From NCBI GenBank assembly GCA_963691815.1, contig OY829657.1, positions 23,254,288-23,318,287 on the forward strand: a DNA stretch of 64,000 nucleotides. Direction: 5' to 3'. The position numbers were made by a program, and so were the translations under genes. Below, in pieces: positions 1-12,700 of the stretch. Under the pieces are notes generated by a model. It saw only the letters and a program-made list of their open reading frames with translations. It had not been told where the DNA came from and made no database searches. The first letter of the stretch is position 1; the number at the start of each line of letters is the position of its first letter. The stretch is from Echiichthys vipera. Its lineage: Eukaryota; Chordata; Actinopteri; Perciformes; Trachinidae.

Positions 1-3000
1 CGATGAAGAGTCCAGATGTTTCCTTCAGAGCAGGAAACTGGTGGGAAGACTTTGTTTCTTCTCCACTGTTGAAGACTGTTCAGTGTTTCTGAGAGAGACT
101 CTGATGGAGGAAACATGGTCTGAGTGGAGCTTTATCTTGTTGTAAAAATACGTTTCAGCCATTAAAGCATCTTACATGTTTTTATTTTTATCAGTGACCA
201 ATAATAGAAACCACTTATGCTGCAATTGTGCAGCAAAGCAAACAGCAGTGTGAAGATGTCAGAGTCTGCAGAAGCTCTAACCAGGAAACATGCAGAGAAA
301 ACACCTGTGAGGGTTTTTTAGATCACTGCAGCATTTAAATGTTTGTAGTAACACCAGTCTTTGGTACAAATCCCTACAAACAGTAATGCACTTGCATGCA
401 TTTCAACTTTCTATGTATGTTGTTTCTCTCTGTGGTCATTTTACATCTATTTTTTAAATTTTCCATGTCTTCGTTGTCATTTTGGGTCTATTTTCAGTCG
501 TTTTGCATCCCTATAGTCATTTCTTGTCTCTTTGTGGTCCTCTTTGGTTGTTTTGTGTATACTTGTGGATATTTAGCATCTCTTTGTGATCATTTGAGGG
601 TTTTTTTCAGCAATATTTTTTATGAGTCACTGACCCTGACTGAATGAGTGCAAACCCCTGTGATCTGATTTGATCTCCTCTGCAGACTCTGACTGATATC
701 TCCTTCACTCTTCTCTTAGTTTAGTTGCACAGAGTTTAGAGACTAAGGTATAACAATGAGGTTACAATCAACCACAATCATACACATAAAAAGAGATGCC
801 ATTTTTATTTCTTTAAACAAGATAAAGCTCCACATTTCTAGAAAACCTGCCAAAGAAAATGAATGTGTGTTTATATCTGTGTCTGTAAATACAGCAAATA
901 TCAGGAGCTTTGCACTTTGAGGTAAACAGTGAGTCAGGAGAAGATGACACAATGAGGTGACGTCACGAAAAGAGTTCCTACACCTGTGTGTCTCACAACT
1001 GTGGGTCGTTACAGTAGACTGAAGAGAGAGAAAACAGATGTCAAAGAAACTGGTTCTTTCACTTGTAACATGTTCAGATAATCAAATAAATGAAGGTGTC
1101 TCTGATGACGCTGTGATTGAAGGAGGAGTGTCTCTGTGAAGATCAGGAGTTCACCAGCAGTAAAAGTGCTGGTCTCCAAACAGAAGACCCTGAGAAACAT
1201 CCAGAACAAACCAAGACGATACTTTCAGGGATCATTTCTTTAGTTGTTGACTTGAGAAATGTGTTTCTAAAGAGTTTGGTCTCGCTGCCCATGATGAAGA
1301 GTTCAGATGTTTCCTTCAGAGCAGGAAACTGGTGGGAAGACTTTGTTTCTTCTCCACTGTTGAAGACTGTTCAGTGTTTCTGAGAGAGACTCTGATGGAG
1401 GAAACATGGTCTGAGTGGAGCTTTATCTTCTTGTAAAATACATTTCAGCCATTAAAGCATCTTACATGTTTTTATTTTTATCAGTGACCAATAATAAAAA
1501 CCACTTATGTTGTAATTGTGCAGCAAAGCAAACAGCAGTGTGAAGATGTCAGAGTCTGCAGAAGCTCTAACCAGGAAACATGCAGAGAAAACACCTGTGA
1601 GGGTTTTTTTAGATCACTGCAGCATTTAAATGTTTGTAGTAACACCAGTCTTTGGTTCAAATCCCTACAAACAGTAATGCACTTGCATGCATTTCAACTT
1701 TCTATGTATGTTGTTTCTCTCTGTGGTCATTTTACATCTATTTTTTAAATTTTGCATTTCTTCGTTGTCATTTTGGGTCTATTTTCAGTCGTTTTGCATC
1801 CCTATAGTAATTCCTTGTCTCTTTGTGGTCCTCTTTGGTTGTTTTGTGTATACTTGTGGATATTTAGCATCTCTTTGTGATCATTTGAGGGTTTTTTTCA
1901 GCAATATTTTTTATGAGTCACTGACCCTGACTGAATGAGTGCAAACCCCAGTGATCTGATTTGATCTCCTCTGCAGACTCTGACTGATATCTCCTTCACT
2001 CTTCCCTTAGTTTAGTTGCACAGAGTTTAGAGACTATGGTATAACAATGAGGTTACAATCAACCACAATCATACACATAAAAAGAGATGCCATTTGTATT
2101 TCTTTAAACAAGATGAAGCTCCACATTTCTAGAAAACCTGCCAGAGAAAATGAATGTGTGTTTATAACTGCGTTTGTAAATACAGCAAATATCAGGAGCT
2201 TTGCACTTTGAGGTAAACAGTGAGTCACGAGAAGACGACACAACGAGGTGACGTCACGAAAAGAGTTCCTACACCTGTGTGTCTCACAACTGTGGGTCGT
2301 TACAGTAGACTGTAGAGACAGAAAACAGATGTCACAGAAACTGGTTCTTTCACTTGTAACATGTTCAGATAATCAAAAAAATGAAGGTGTCTCTGATGAC
2401 GCTGTGATTGAAGGAGGAGTGTCTCTGTGAAGATCAGGAGTTCACCAGCAGTAAAAGTGCTCGTCTCCAAACAGAAGACCCTGAGAAACATCCAGAACAA
2501 ACCAAGATGATACTTTCAGGGATCATTTCTTTAGTTGTTGACTTGAGAAATGTGTTTCTAAAGAGTTTGGTCTCGCTGCCCACGATGAAGAGTTCAGATG
2601 TTTCCTTCAGAGCAGGAAACTGGTGGGAAGACCTTGTTTCTTCTCCACTGTTGAAGACTGTTCAGTGTTTCTTAGAGAGACTCTGATGGAGGAAACATGG
2701 TCTGAGTGGAGCTTTATCTTTTTGGAAAAATACATTTCAGCCATTAAAGCATCTTACATGTTTTTATTTTTGTCAGTGACCAATAATTAAAAACCACTTA
2801 TGTTGCAATTGTGCAGCAAAGCAAACAGCAGTGTGAAGATGTCAGAGTCTGCAGAAGCTCTAACCAGGAAACATGCAGAGAAAACACCTGTGAGGGTTTT
2901 TTAGATCACTGCAGCATTTAAATGTTTGTAGTAACACCAGTCTTTGGTACAAATCCCTACAAACAGTAATGCACTTGTATGCATTTCAACTTTCTGTGTA

Positions 3001-4018
3001 TGTTGATTCTCTCTGTGGTCATTTTACATCTATTTTTTAAATTTTCCATGTCTTCGTTGTCATTTCGGGTCTATTTTCAGTCGTTTTGCATCCCTATAGT
3101 ATTTTCTTGTATCTTTGTGGTCCTCTTTGGTTGTTTTGTGTATACTTGTGGATATTTAGCATCTCTTTGTGATCATTTGAGGGGTTTTTTCAGCAATATT
3201 TTTTATGAGTCACTGACCCTGACTGAATGAGTGCAAACCCCTGTGATCTGATTTGATCTCCTCTGCAGACACTGACTGATATCTCCTTCACTCTTCTCTT
3301 AGTTTAGTTGCACAGAGTTTAGAGACTAAGGTATAACAATGAGGTTACAATCAACCACAATCATACACATAAAAAGAGATGCCATTTGTATTTCTTTGAA
3401 CAAGATGAAGCTCCACGTTTCTAGAAAACCTGCCAACGAAAATGAATGTGTTTATATCTGCGTCTGTAAATACAGCAAATATCAGGAGCTTTGCACTTTG
3501 AGGTAAACAGTGAGTCACGAGAAGACGACACAACGAGGTGACGTCACGAAAAGAGTTCCTACACCTGTGTGTCTCACAACTGTGGGTCGTTACAGTAGAC
3601 TGAAGAGACAGAAAACAGATGTCAAAGAAACTGGTTCTTTCACTTGTAACATGTTCAGATAATCAAATAAATGAAGGTGTCTCTGATGATGCTGTGATTG
3701 AAGGAGGAGTGTCTCTGTGAAGACCAGGAGTTCACCAGCAGTAAAAGTGCTGGTCTCCAAACAGAAGACCCTGAGAAACATCCAGAACAAACCAAGATGA
3801 TACTTTCAGGGATCATTTCTTTAGTTGTTGACTTGAGAAATGTGTTTCTAAAGAGTTTGGTCTCGCTGCCCACGATGAAGAGTTCAGATGTTTCCTTCAG
3901 AGCAGGAAACTGGTGGGAAGACCTTGTTTCTTCTCCACTGTTGAAGACTGTTCAGTGTTTCTGAGAGAGACTCTGATGGAGGAAACATGGTCTGAGTGGA
4001 GCTTTAGCTTGCTGTAAA
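1..4018. repeat. Tandem array of ~1.29-kb unit, about 3.1 copies
   Basis: The sequence at 1 recurs near 1291, 2582 and 3872, and landmarks inside the unit recur at intervals of 1290-1292 bp, so this is a head-to-tail array of nearly identical copies. The array stops at about 4018, where the sequence changes to unique DNA. The first copy is cut by the window edge, so the array probably extends to the left. Each unit holds a stretch (for example 420-560) built from the same 'ggtcattttgcatctctttg'-type motif seen in the minisatellite elements elsewhere in this window. No convincing gene was recognised in the unit. Confidence 0.95.
930..965. promoter_or_regulatory. AP-1 site plus palindromic CRE, repeated in each 1.29-kb unit
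   Basis: TGAGTCA (930-936) and the perfect palindrome TGACGTCA (958-965) lie close together. The same pair recurs in the next two units, with the CRE at 2249-2256 and 3539-3546. The motif match is exact. Any regulatory activity is inference. Confidence 0.4.
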
Positions 4019-4199
4019 ATCACAAACTTAAATCATCATGTTTATGCAGTTCAATGCTGCTAAACTTGATGGTAAGTTAAGTATGTAGAAAACCCAAAAC
4101 TGGAATATATAGAGAGCAGCGTTAACTATCTTAAAGGCTTTGATTTAATTTCAAAACCTGCAAAAGGAAACACAAATGAATGTGATTTCATCCACTTTT

Positions 4200-4495
4200 G
4201 GTAAATGGACTTGTACTCATATAGCGCCTTTCTAGTTTTCTGACTACTCAAGGTGCTCTCAGTGTTTATCACATTCACACATTCACACTGATGGCAGTGG
4301 ATATTTACATACCATCTAATCTAATGTAACCATTCACACCACATTTACACGCCCATGCGCAGCACGGGGAGCAATTCGGGGTTCAGTGTCTTGCCCAAGG
4401 ACAATTTGACATGTGGACCGGGGGAGGTGGGGTTTAAACCGCCAATCTCTGGAATGGAGGACAACCCACTCAACTACTGAGCTACAGTGTGATGC
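4200..4495 (-). mobile_element. Teleost SINE-like repeat, antisense
   Basis: The segment has the layout of a widespread teleost repeat: a 'tatagcgcctttctag' start, a 'cacattcacacattcacac' stretch, 'ttcagtgtcttgcccaagga', and a tRNA-like end seen in antisense ('ggtttaaaccgccaatct...actactgagctaca'). The family was recognised from memory. It was not confirmed by a search. Confidence 0.6.
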
Positions 4496-5231
4496 AAACA
4501 TTTAGTTTGGCCCTTTCATATATAAAATGTTAGTGTTAATAATTCTTCAGTCAGGTGACAAACCACTGCAGAAGAAGAGGATACAACAACGAAGTAAAGC
4601 TTTATTTATATAGTACTTTTTAAAACACACAGGTACAAAGAACAACAAGACCACGTCATAAAAGTCTCTTGTTTCATGTGTTAATGTGAGCGAGGTTAGT
4701 TTTCAGCTCTTCACTGGATGTTTAAGGCTCATGCTTCAGTCACGTAAAACTGAGAAAGACTTCCCAGAAACATGTTATTTCCAATAAAGGCTCTCTCTTC
4801 TCTAAAAAGCTGTTTGCAAATGTTTCGACTCATGCTGCATGTGGTAGTTGTGGTGTCGGCTTGTCCCGGTTAAACTTTTGGTGCTGATGCAAGTCTGTGC
4901 AGCTGCTGGTCGGATACTTTCACTTTTCATTCTGCTCATGTTTTGCAGAAGTTGCCTTCACCGTGAGTTGTAAGGACTGTTGACCAAAACAGTCCTTGTG
5001 TCATCGTGGAAAGAAAACAGTGAAAACGAGAAAACAGCACGAAAAACTGACACATCTTTCAAATCTTTTTCTCATAAATGTGATCAATGATCCGAATGCC
5101 AACACAAGGACAAGAGGTGATGAGACAAGACAACTTATGAGTTCAGGTCTTTCAGCTGATATATTATTTAACTCAAGTCTTAATTTCTATTGTCTCAAAT
5201 AAGTTGAGCTGCTCCACAATCTTTCAAAGTA
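4496..5231. other. Intergenic, no feature recognised
   Basis: AT-rich DNA with only short ORFs. No splice-compatible exon, RNA gene or repeat family was recognised here. Confidence 0.5.
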
Positions 5232-5696
5232 GAGCTGCAACGATTAGCCGATTCATCAGTTAGTTGTCAGCATTTGAATGAATCGCCAATTATTTTTGAT
5301 AATTCTATTTTTTCTATAGTAAAAAATATCTGATATTCATTCATTCATTCATTCATCTTCAACCGCTTATCCCGGGGTCGGGGTCGCGGGGGGTGCTGGA
5401 GTCAATCCCAGCTGACATCGGGCGTGAGGCGGGGTACACCCTGGACAGGACACCAGTCTTTCGCAGGGCACATAGAGACGTAATCATTTCTGGTTTCTTT
5501 CCCCATTTATGACGGAAAAATGGATTTCCTTTAAGTTGTGGACAAAAATAGACATTTGAGGATGTCTTCTTGGGCTTTGAGTGACATTTTTCACCATTTT
5601 CTGACATTTTAAAGACCCAACAACTGATTTATTAATCGTGAAAATGATCGACAGATTAATCAATAACTAAGAAATAAACGTTAGATGCAGCCCTAT
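5232..5696. mobile_element. MITE-like element with nested SINE insertion
   Basis: The ends are inverted ('agctgcaacgattag' on the left, and 'agggctgcatctaacg' when the right end is reverse complemented). The interior resembles a common teleost non-autonomous element with many 'cgattaatc' motifs. At about 5340-5480 it is interrupted by an antisense tRNA-derived SINE fragment ('caaccgcttatcccgg...gcggggtacaccctggacag'). The SINE therefore inserted after the MITE. Confidence 0.65.
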
Positions 5697-6730
5697 TTCA
5701 AGTACACCTGTTTTGGAATCACTGCTTTTAGTCATAGATATGCATCAATACCCCATCACATCTATCAGATCATCTAATAATGTTGCAAAGGAATATGAGC
5801 TGAGTGTGTGAAGTGCTTAAAACCACGCTGCTTATTTATAAATCACAGAGGTGTTTCACTTAAACGTATTTAAAAATAGAAGTTCTCACGGCCGGAGCAG
5901 AGAAAACACATTTAAACCTAAACTCACTCCAGACTTCCCTGTTTTCTCTGTCCCTGTAATTATGAATAAATGTAAGGTTTCGCCTCTATAATAAACATCT
6001 TACCCACAGGATGAGAAACATTTATAACTGCACACACCCTTTGTGTAAAACACGCGTTTCATTCTCATAAGTGTGAGCTCTCAGAGGAAATGTGTCTTGG
6101 TAAAAGAATGGAAAGAGCACACTTTCTCAACGCATGCATGACATAACCGACATCCTGAATATATCAAATATGATTTGCATCTCATTCTCAGTTCAGTGTT
6201 GAATCGACCTGCTGCACAAATGCACCTGTGAGCTGCCTACAGGAAGGATGTGTCTGACTCTTCGCTGCTGTTTTCCCTGCACGTCCTGCAGAGCTGAAGG
6301 TAAGAAAAGACAATAACAACGGGCTTTTATGGAAGTCAGAGGTTGGTACTGACAACACACAACTTCCTATACTGTAATTCTTAGGCTTAAACTTAGATTT
6401 AGTCTTTAGTATGTATAAGTTTTAAGAAGTGAAACACGATAGTGGCATGATGTTTTAGGGGCAGGGATTGTCCAAGGAAGGACACAGAGAGTCCCTTTGA
6501 AGAAAATGTCACTTTTTCAGATTCAGCTGTTGGACTATCGATGATCAGAAGCTTACAAGCTCACATTCTGTAATGACTTGAGGAAGTCTCTGAGCGTCCT
6601 GCACACAGGTCAAACCACACTCCTCTCCAAACTAATCTTAGAGGATCTGTGGTGTCAAAGAAAAGGAGAAACACCACACGCGCACATGTTACTTCTACAA
6701 AGTGTTTAATAAAATCTCAGAATATTTTGG
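5697..6730. other. Intergenic, no feature recognised
   Basis: No coding exon or known repeat was recognised. The stretch contains only short ORFs. Confidence 0.5.
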
Positions 6731-6880
6731 ACGGCCGGTGGCACAGTGGTTAGAGCAGTCGCCCAATGTTAAGAGGCTGAAGGCCCTCTAGGCAGCGGCC
6801 GTGGGCTTGAATCCAACCTGTCTCCCCCTCTTTCTCTCATCCCATTTCCTTTCCGTCCTATCTAATAAAGGCTTGAAAAT
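6731..6880 (+). mobile_element. tRNA-derived SINE
   Basis: A tRNA-like head ('ggtggcacagtggttagag') is followed about 50 bp later by a B-box-like 'gggcttgaatccaacctg', then a pyrimidine-rich tail ending in 'tatctaataaaggcttg'. This is the layout of a teleost tRNA-derived SINE. A short related tail ('gcttgaaaatctgccaaaag') reappears at 52722-52741. Confidence 0.7.
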
Positions 6881-7329
6881 CTGCCAAAAAACAATCTTTA
6901 GAAAATCTCCTAATATTTATATTACATCTGACTGGGATATTTCAGTTTTTAATTACTTAAGAAAAATGTCTGAAAGTCTTTTTGACTTTGACATTTTGGT
7001 GGGATAAAGGGTCAAACACAAAATGTGTAGAGAGATTAGAGGGTCTAAGAACTTTCTGAAGGAAAAAGTGTTACTGTCACCGACAGAAGTCATAATTCTG
7101 CTGTTTTGCTCACTATGTCAAATTCAAAGTCCAGCGCACTCACTTTCTACACCCCTACTTCAGGTGCCCTTGCTCCGACCACACCCATCTTTAGACGCAG
7201 CACTCAATTTGATCTCAACTACATACCTGTAAAGTTGGTATCGGTATCGTCCACGGTTGTGATGCTTTTGCAATCAAAGAGAGACTTTGTTTTAGAGAGA
7301 ATGAGGGTACTGTCAACGTTATGGTATAA

Positions 7330-7760
7330 TGTGCAAAATCAGCATAACATGTCATGGATGGATGGTTGTGGAGGAAGCGTTGAGGAGTCTGTTATCTTGT
7401 GGTATGGCAGCGGATTCTTCTGTATCGCTTGATCGACTGCAGCACGGTGGTTATTGTCTTTTCCTGTGAACTCTGCGCAGGAACCTCGCCTCACCGGTAT
7501 CACTGATGCTCGGTAGATTGGGACCAATGATGGTCTCTGTGGTTTTAATCACCTGCTGCAGAGCACAGCTGTCCCATGCTGTACTCAAACAGGCTAGTTG
7601 GTTATGTTTACAGTCAGGATACTTTCTTTTGTTAGAATTTGGCAGGGTGATGTAGGCAGGGGTCCGCCTTCGCCTCCTTTATCCTGAAGTCAACGATCAG
7701 CTCCTGGATGTTGAGCAGTGGGTTGTTCTCTGAGAACCACCCTGCACGAGTGCTCATTTC
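7330..7760 (-). mobile_element. LINE fragment (reverse-transcriptase remnant)
   Basis: On the minus strand, about 7745-7640 reads WFSENNPLLNIQELIVDFR, which matches the 'NNLLLN..K(T)KELIVDFR' motif typical of fish non-LTR reverse transcriptases. The flanking part (7330-7640) is probably more of the same decayed element. The reading frame is broken, so it is not functional. Confidence 0.6.
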
Positions 7761-8049
7761 ATTTTGAGATGACGTCTCATCATTGTTTGAAATCTTTAAA
7801 TACTTGATTAAATGTACTTGTACTTAATCACTGGATGAAAACAGAGCTTTTCTTTGCATGGACGTGTATTGACATTAATCTCTGACAGGGCCATTCATTT
7901 TGAAGGTATCTAATCCTAAATTTATGCTGGACAAATTGCATTTTTGACCTGTTGGTGGTGCGAGAGTTGACGTTAGAGGATCACCAAAGCTCGTAGGATT
8001 CATCCACTGGGAACCATAAACGTCTGTACAACATGCAAGAACAATCCAT

Positions 8050-8410
8050 AAAATTCATCCATCCATCCATCTTGAACCGCTTATCCCTATCGGGGTCGTG
8101 GGGGGCTGGAGCCGATCAACGCTGACATCAGCGTGAGGCGGGGTACACCCTGGACAGGATATCGCAGGGCACATAGAGACAAACAGAGACAGACAACCAT
8201 TCACACTCACAATCACACTTACGGGCAATTTAGAGTCATCAATTAACCCTAACACGTGCATGTCTTTGGACTGTGGGAGGAAGCCGGAGAATCCGGAGGA
8301 AACCCACACAGACACTGGGAGAACATGCAAACTCCACACAGAAGGGCCCCAGCCAGGATTCGAACCAGGAATGAAATGTCACCTCTTGCTGTGAGGTGAC
8401 ATTTCACTTT
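8050..8410 (-). mobile_element. tRNA-derived SINE, antisense, near full length
   Basis: The antisense SINE contains 'aaccgcttatcc', 'gcggggtacaccctggacag', 'tgcatgtctttggactgtgg', 'gagaacatgcaaactccac' and finally the antisense tRNA B-box 'ggattcgaaccagg'. The tRNA-like head ends in a perfect 14-bp inverted repeat (8372-8385 with 8393-8406) that the normal family sequence does not have. Confidence 0.8.
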
Positions 8411-8456
8411 TAACCAAAGACAAGTGGCCTTGGTGTGCCTAATAGGAAAATCCAGC

Positions 8457-8510
8457 TGTGTGTGTGTGTGTGTGTGTGTATGTGTGTGTGTATATGTGTG
8501 TGTGTGTGTG
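8457..8510 (+). repeat. (TG)n microsatellite
   Basis: An interrupted TG dinucleotide run lies immediately upstream of the proposed promoter of the first Sec6-like gene. Confidence 0.95.
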
Positions 8511-8512
8511 GT

Positions 8513-8613
8513 GGACTTTCCACTGCTCATCATCCTAAAGCAGGAGGAGCCTGTTAGTTGCTTTTAAAAGACAGAGCCAGCTGTAGTCTGGTAACAGAGC
8601 AGCAGGGATCAGG
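8513..8613 (+). promoter_or_regulatory. Putative inducible promoter of the first Sec6-like gene (kappaB-like site, TATA-like box, first 5' UTR exon)
   Basis: GGACTTTCC (8513-8521) fits the NF-kappaB consensus GGRNNYYCC. A TATA-like TTTTAAAA lies at 8562-8569. A good donor (AGG followed by gtgagt, 8614) sits 45 bp further on, so a short non-coding first exon ending at 8613 is plausible. It could splice to the acceptor 'gtgtctcag' ending at 9702, ahead of the start codon at 9738. TNFAIP2, a member of this gene family, is known to be induced by TNF. The link to this promoter is inference. Confidence 0.4.
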
Positions 8614-9737
8614 GTGAGTAACAGCTGCTGAAAATACTACTACAGATATTATTCTGCATGTCTTGACCGGTTCGTAGTGTTTTACTTTAAAGAAAGCTTC
8701 TGAGCAACTTTCTTTATATTTACAATTACTGTTTAATATGCTGTGCAGAGACAGGTTGAGCTTTCCCCTCTTTACTTATTTGTTTGTTACTTTTGTTTGT
8801 TAAGTTCTGATTAAAAAAGGATTTGTTTTACAGTTACTTATTAATGAAGCTGAAAGGTAAATGTTATTATTTAAAGCTTGTGTCTTGCTTTACTGTTTAC
8901 TCTCCTGTTTATAAGTGTGTTATTTGCACATTTCATGTGGCATTTTTATGTACGTTCACTCTGTCTTGTTCATGGAATACATATTATTTTGCTTTTATAA
9001 ACACACCGTGATGAGGATAATGATGACAGTGGTTCCACTTGACACTATGCTGTTAAGATGATATCAAAATAGAAATATAGTGGTTTATTCTTAGGATGGA
9101 TACAGGGGAAAAGAGTTGGTTTATGCAATAAATGTGTTGAAGATTTGTATATGTATGGAGTAGGGGTAGGACCAGAAAAGCATAGTGCTTGTATTATGTT
9201 TTCTGTTATTACGGTCTATCTTGTTATTTCCTTTAAAATATCTTCTTCTTTTTTTAATGTTTCGAAATACAGTGCATTCTATTCTATTCTTTATCATGTA
9301 ATTGTATCTCCTGATTTTATTTATTTAAAAAATAGCAACCATTTTATTTTGAAAATAGCACCGGAAGCATGTTGGGTTAGGATTTCTTAGCTAACTTATT
9401 TTTCATTTTTACAAAAGATAATAAAATACCATTATATTGTCGTTTAAAAGGCAAAGACAGAATTGAAAGTGAATTTAAAGCTATCAAAAACATTTAAAAG
9501 TTGGAAATTAAGAGACAGATAAACTCAAATTAAAATAAAAAAGCTAAACTCGAGTATATGTCATTTGTAGCTTGCTTGCTCGCTAAATGCTAACGTATTT
9601 TAGCTTTTCACATTTTTCTTTTTTAAACTAACAAACATTTTCCGTTTTCTTTTTTGTCTCCATATGTGTATTTAATGTTAGATTTATCAAAGCGTGTCTC
9701 AGGCTGTTGGTCCCGACTCTACTCCCGGACAGCAACG

Positions 9738-12700
9738 ATGCGGACTGAGACAGACGGGTTCAGGCTGAACTTCCTCCCGCACTTCCGGAGAGGCTGCAGG
9801 GGTCAGGCCGCAGCCGCCGCTGCTGTCGGCACCGCCTCCGCCACCGATGGACCCCGCTCACTGGTCCACGAGAGGCCCCCGACCGGTCAGTCAAGATAAA
9901 ACTGTTTGGGAGCATACAGTTTTAACACTTTTTGATTTTTACTTCATTATAATTATTTAACTACAATTATTCGAGTTTTACTTTACTGCAGTTGTATGGC
10001 AACATCAGTTAAACTTGAAGATTTAAATTATCAGTACAAAATATAGATCAAATAATAAAGTATGATGTATTATTATAGATTAAGCCACCCAGCGTTCTGT
10101 AAAGTCATTCACATAAGCTGCACATTTACCAGCTGCAACATGAATGCATCAGTCATTATAATTGAGTAATATAATCATTCTGGTCATTCTGAGTAATGAG
10201 TACTTTTACTTTTTGTACTGTAAGTGTTTTTATATGCTTAAACTTTAATACTTTGTATTTTTATACTGTGGTATTACTGCTTTTACTTAAGTTATATAAT
10301 ATTACCATAGCAAGATAGCTCAATAATAAAAAATAAAGCTCAACCGCTTTAAGTCTCTGTTGAATTAAAGAACGTGACAAAAATAGATAAAGTCTTGTAA
10401 AATTACATTCTGGACAATTGTGAGAAATAAAAGACAGAAATATTAAGACATTTAAAAAACAAATGCAACCACTTTGCGTCATTAAAACACAGATGAATTA
10501 CTTCTTAAAGCAGAACACTGTAAACTAAAGACCATAGAATCACTTCCCTAAATAAACAAATAACAGGAAGAAATAGAAGTACTTTCAGGAACAGAGACAT
10601 CCTGTAATAAGTGTATAGAAGGGACAGGGAATATTTAGAGCATTGTCACAGCTGAAATTATAAGTTAAAGGTGTTTTAAGAAGAAAAAGTGAAACATGTG
10701 ATGGTTCAAGCCTCTGAACTTTTCGTCTTTTACATGATAGTAAACTAAATAGTGTAACACTACAGGGCTGTTGTAAATTGTAAAGGGAATTCCCCACTTA
10801 ATCAAGAAAGTACTTGTAATTGTCAGCTGCAGCCTTAACCATTATCTGCATTCCTTCTATCCATTTTTTTACTATAACTAACGTCTGCAACTCTTCTCCC
10901 TCAGTGATCCTCACGTTTGAGCAGAGGCTTGAGGCTCAGCGCTTGAGTGAGGCCGGTCAGCTGCTGATAGAGAGAGAGGAGCGTCTGTTTGGGGAGATAA
11001 ACGAGGCAGAGGCACTGACACGTCATGAGGAAGAAGTCAGCAAGCTTGCTGCAGACCACAGAGCCCTGGAAGGCCTTGTGCTGCAGACTCTGAGACTATC
11101 TCTCAACCTGGGTGAGGTCAGCTTGGACGCTCTGACGTCCGCTGTGAAGGCTGTGAAGCAGGAGGAGGGCCAGGACCAGCGGTGGACACAGAGGGATCGG
11201 ACACCTCCGGCATGGAGGCCCAGCGGCTGGAAGGGTCTCCATGACTCAGCGCTTCGCAGCTTGGTGGAGGAGCGTATGGACAACCCTTCAACGCCACCTC
11301 CTGATGACCAGGTGGGCCAGTCCACTATCCAGATGGACATCAACCGTATGGGCAGGCAGCTGAAGGAAGACCTGCTGTGTGTGGTGGACGTGTTGAAGAG
11401 CTGCTACCCGCCCGACCTGGACATCTGTAACTTTTACTCCAGGTTGTACCACCAAACCTTCAGCGCCAGACTCCGAAAGATTGCCGACTTTGGTCTGGGG
11501 GACAAGGACACCACATTCCTGCTGCGCTGGGTCCACGAGTATTATCCACTGTAAGCCATGACCTCAACTTGTGTTTAAAGTACTAATATTTACGTTATTA
11601 TGTTTGTATACTTTTATCCTGAGCATAATCACTGACATCTGTTAGTCCATCCAAGGTCCAACTGGTTGATCCAAAGTCAACAAGTTGTACTTTAATTGAG
11701 TATTTCCATTTTAGGCTATTTTATACTTCTACTCGACTACATTTTGGAGGCAAATGTTGTTCTTTTTACTCCTAATAATCTCAGTGTTTTTGGTGCTGGC
11801 CTCCCTTGCTCTTTTGTCACAATAAGGGCCAAAACTTCCACATGTATTAAGCAAGTATTTCGATGAAAGAGTCCGTTCATTCTTTCCACAGGAGAAACTC
11901 TTTTTGTCTTGTTCCCCCCTATAACAAAAACTTAGAAAAACTGTTCATCGCTCTCATATTATGCAGTAAAAATTAACGTTTTCAGTTCATTTTGAGTTTC
12001 TTCTACTCTTCTCACTCTGCAGTTGACGTACAGTATATATGAGGGCTTTCAAGTAGACATTGCATTATGTTAAGGTGTCACAAGACAAACAGGTTGGGTA
12101 CCACTATAACAGAGCTAAATTGGACTTTGTGTCTTGTGATGGATGCCAGGTGGAGACTATGTGAAGTGATGTAGAAATACAACATAGTTCAGAATGCACC
12201 TCTAGAACTTTCCATCTGTCCTTCATTATTTTATCACGTGAAATCAGTTAAAGGAATGAGGAAGCAGCACTTTCACCCTCAACTGATCAGGGTGATTACA
12301 GGACAAAACAGCTAGGGCCCTAAAGTTGTGCAACAGTGTAGAAATCTGTTGCAGGAGGGGCACAAATCCAAATTTGGTTTTGCAGTTGCTTGACACAGCC
12401 ACACCTTGATGTTCACAAACCATTATTTCCATGTGTTTTACTGAAAAAAGAATACTTTGCTGCCTGTTCTTTTTGTGAAATGTTGAAGTAAAGATGCAAA
12501 CATTAACATATCTTCTCTCTGTTTCAGAATCCTTCAAAAGCCGGAGCTGGTCAGTGAGATTGATATTGAAGCATTGGGAAAGCTGCTGCCAAAGAATTTA
12601 CTGGAACCTCTGGAGGAGCAATTCCTGAGCAAACAACAGGTAACCTAAGCTTTTGGTTTGGATTTTAGTTTAGCTGTTTATATTTTGCTAGTGTTTTACT

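Noticed and set aside
1117..1383. 88-codon ORF repeated in each 1.29-kb unit as a possible small gene
   Set aside because: Differences between copies are mostly amino-acid changing, one copy has lost the stop, and the sequence resembles no family I know.
1650..1662. tRNA B-box-like GGTTCAAATCC
   Set aside because: Present in only one of three array copies (the others have GGTACAAATCC), with no A box or cloverleaf.
7106..7432. 108-codon plus-strand ORF
   Set aside because: The 3' part is LINE-derived and the rest has no recognisable domain or splice support.
11023..11536. Minus-strand ORFs opposite the large exon of the first Sec6-like gene
   Set aside because: Shadow frames of a well-supported plus-strand exon.
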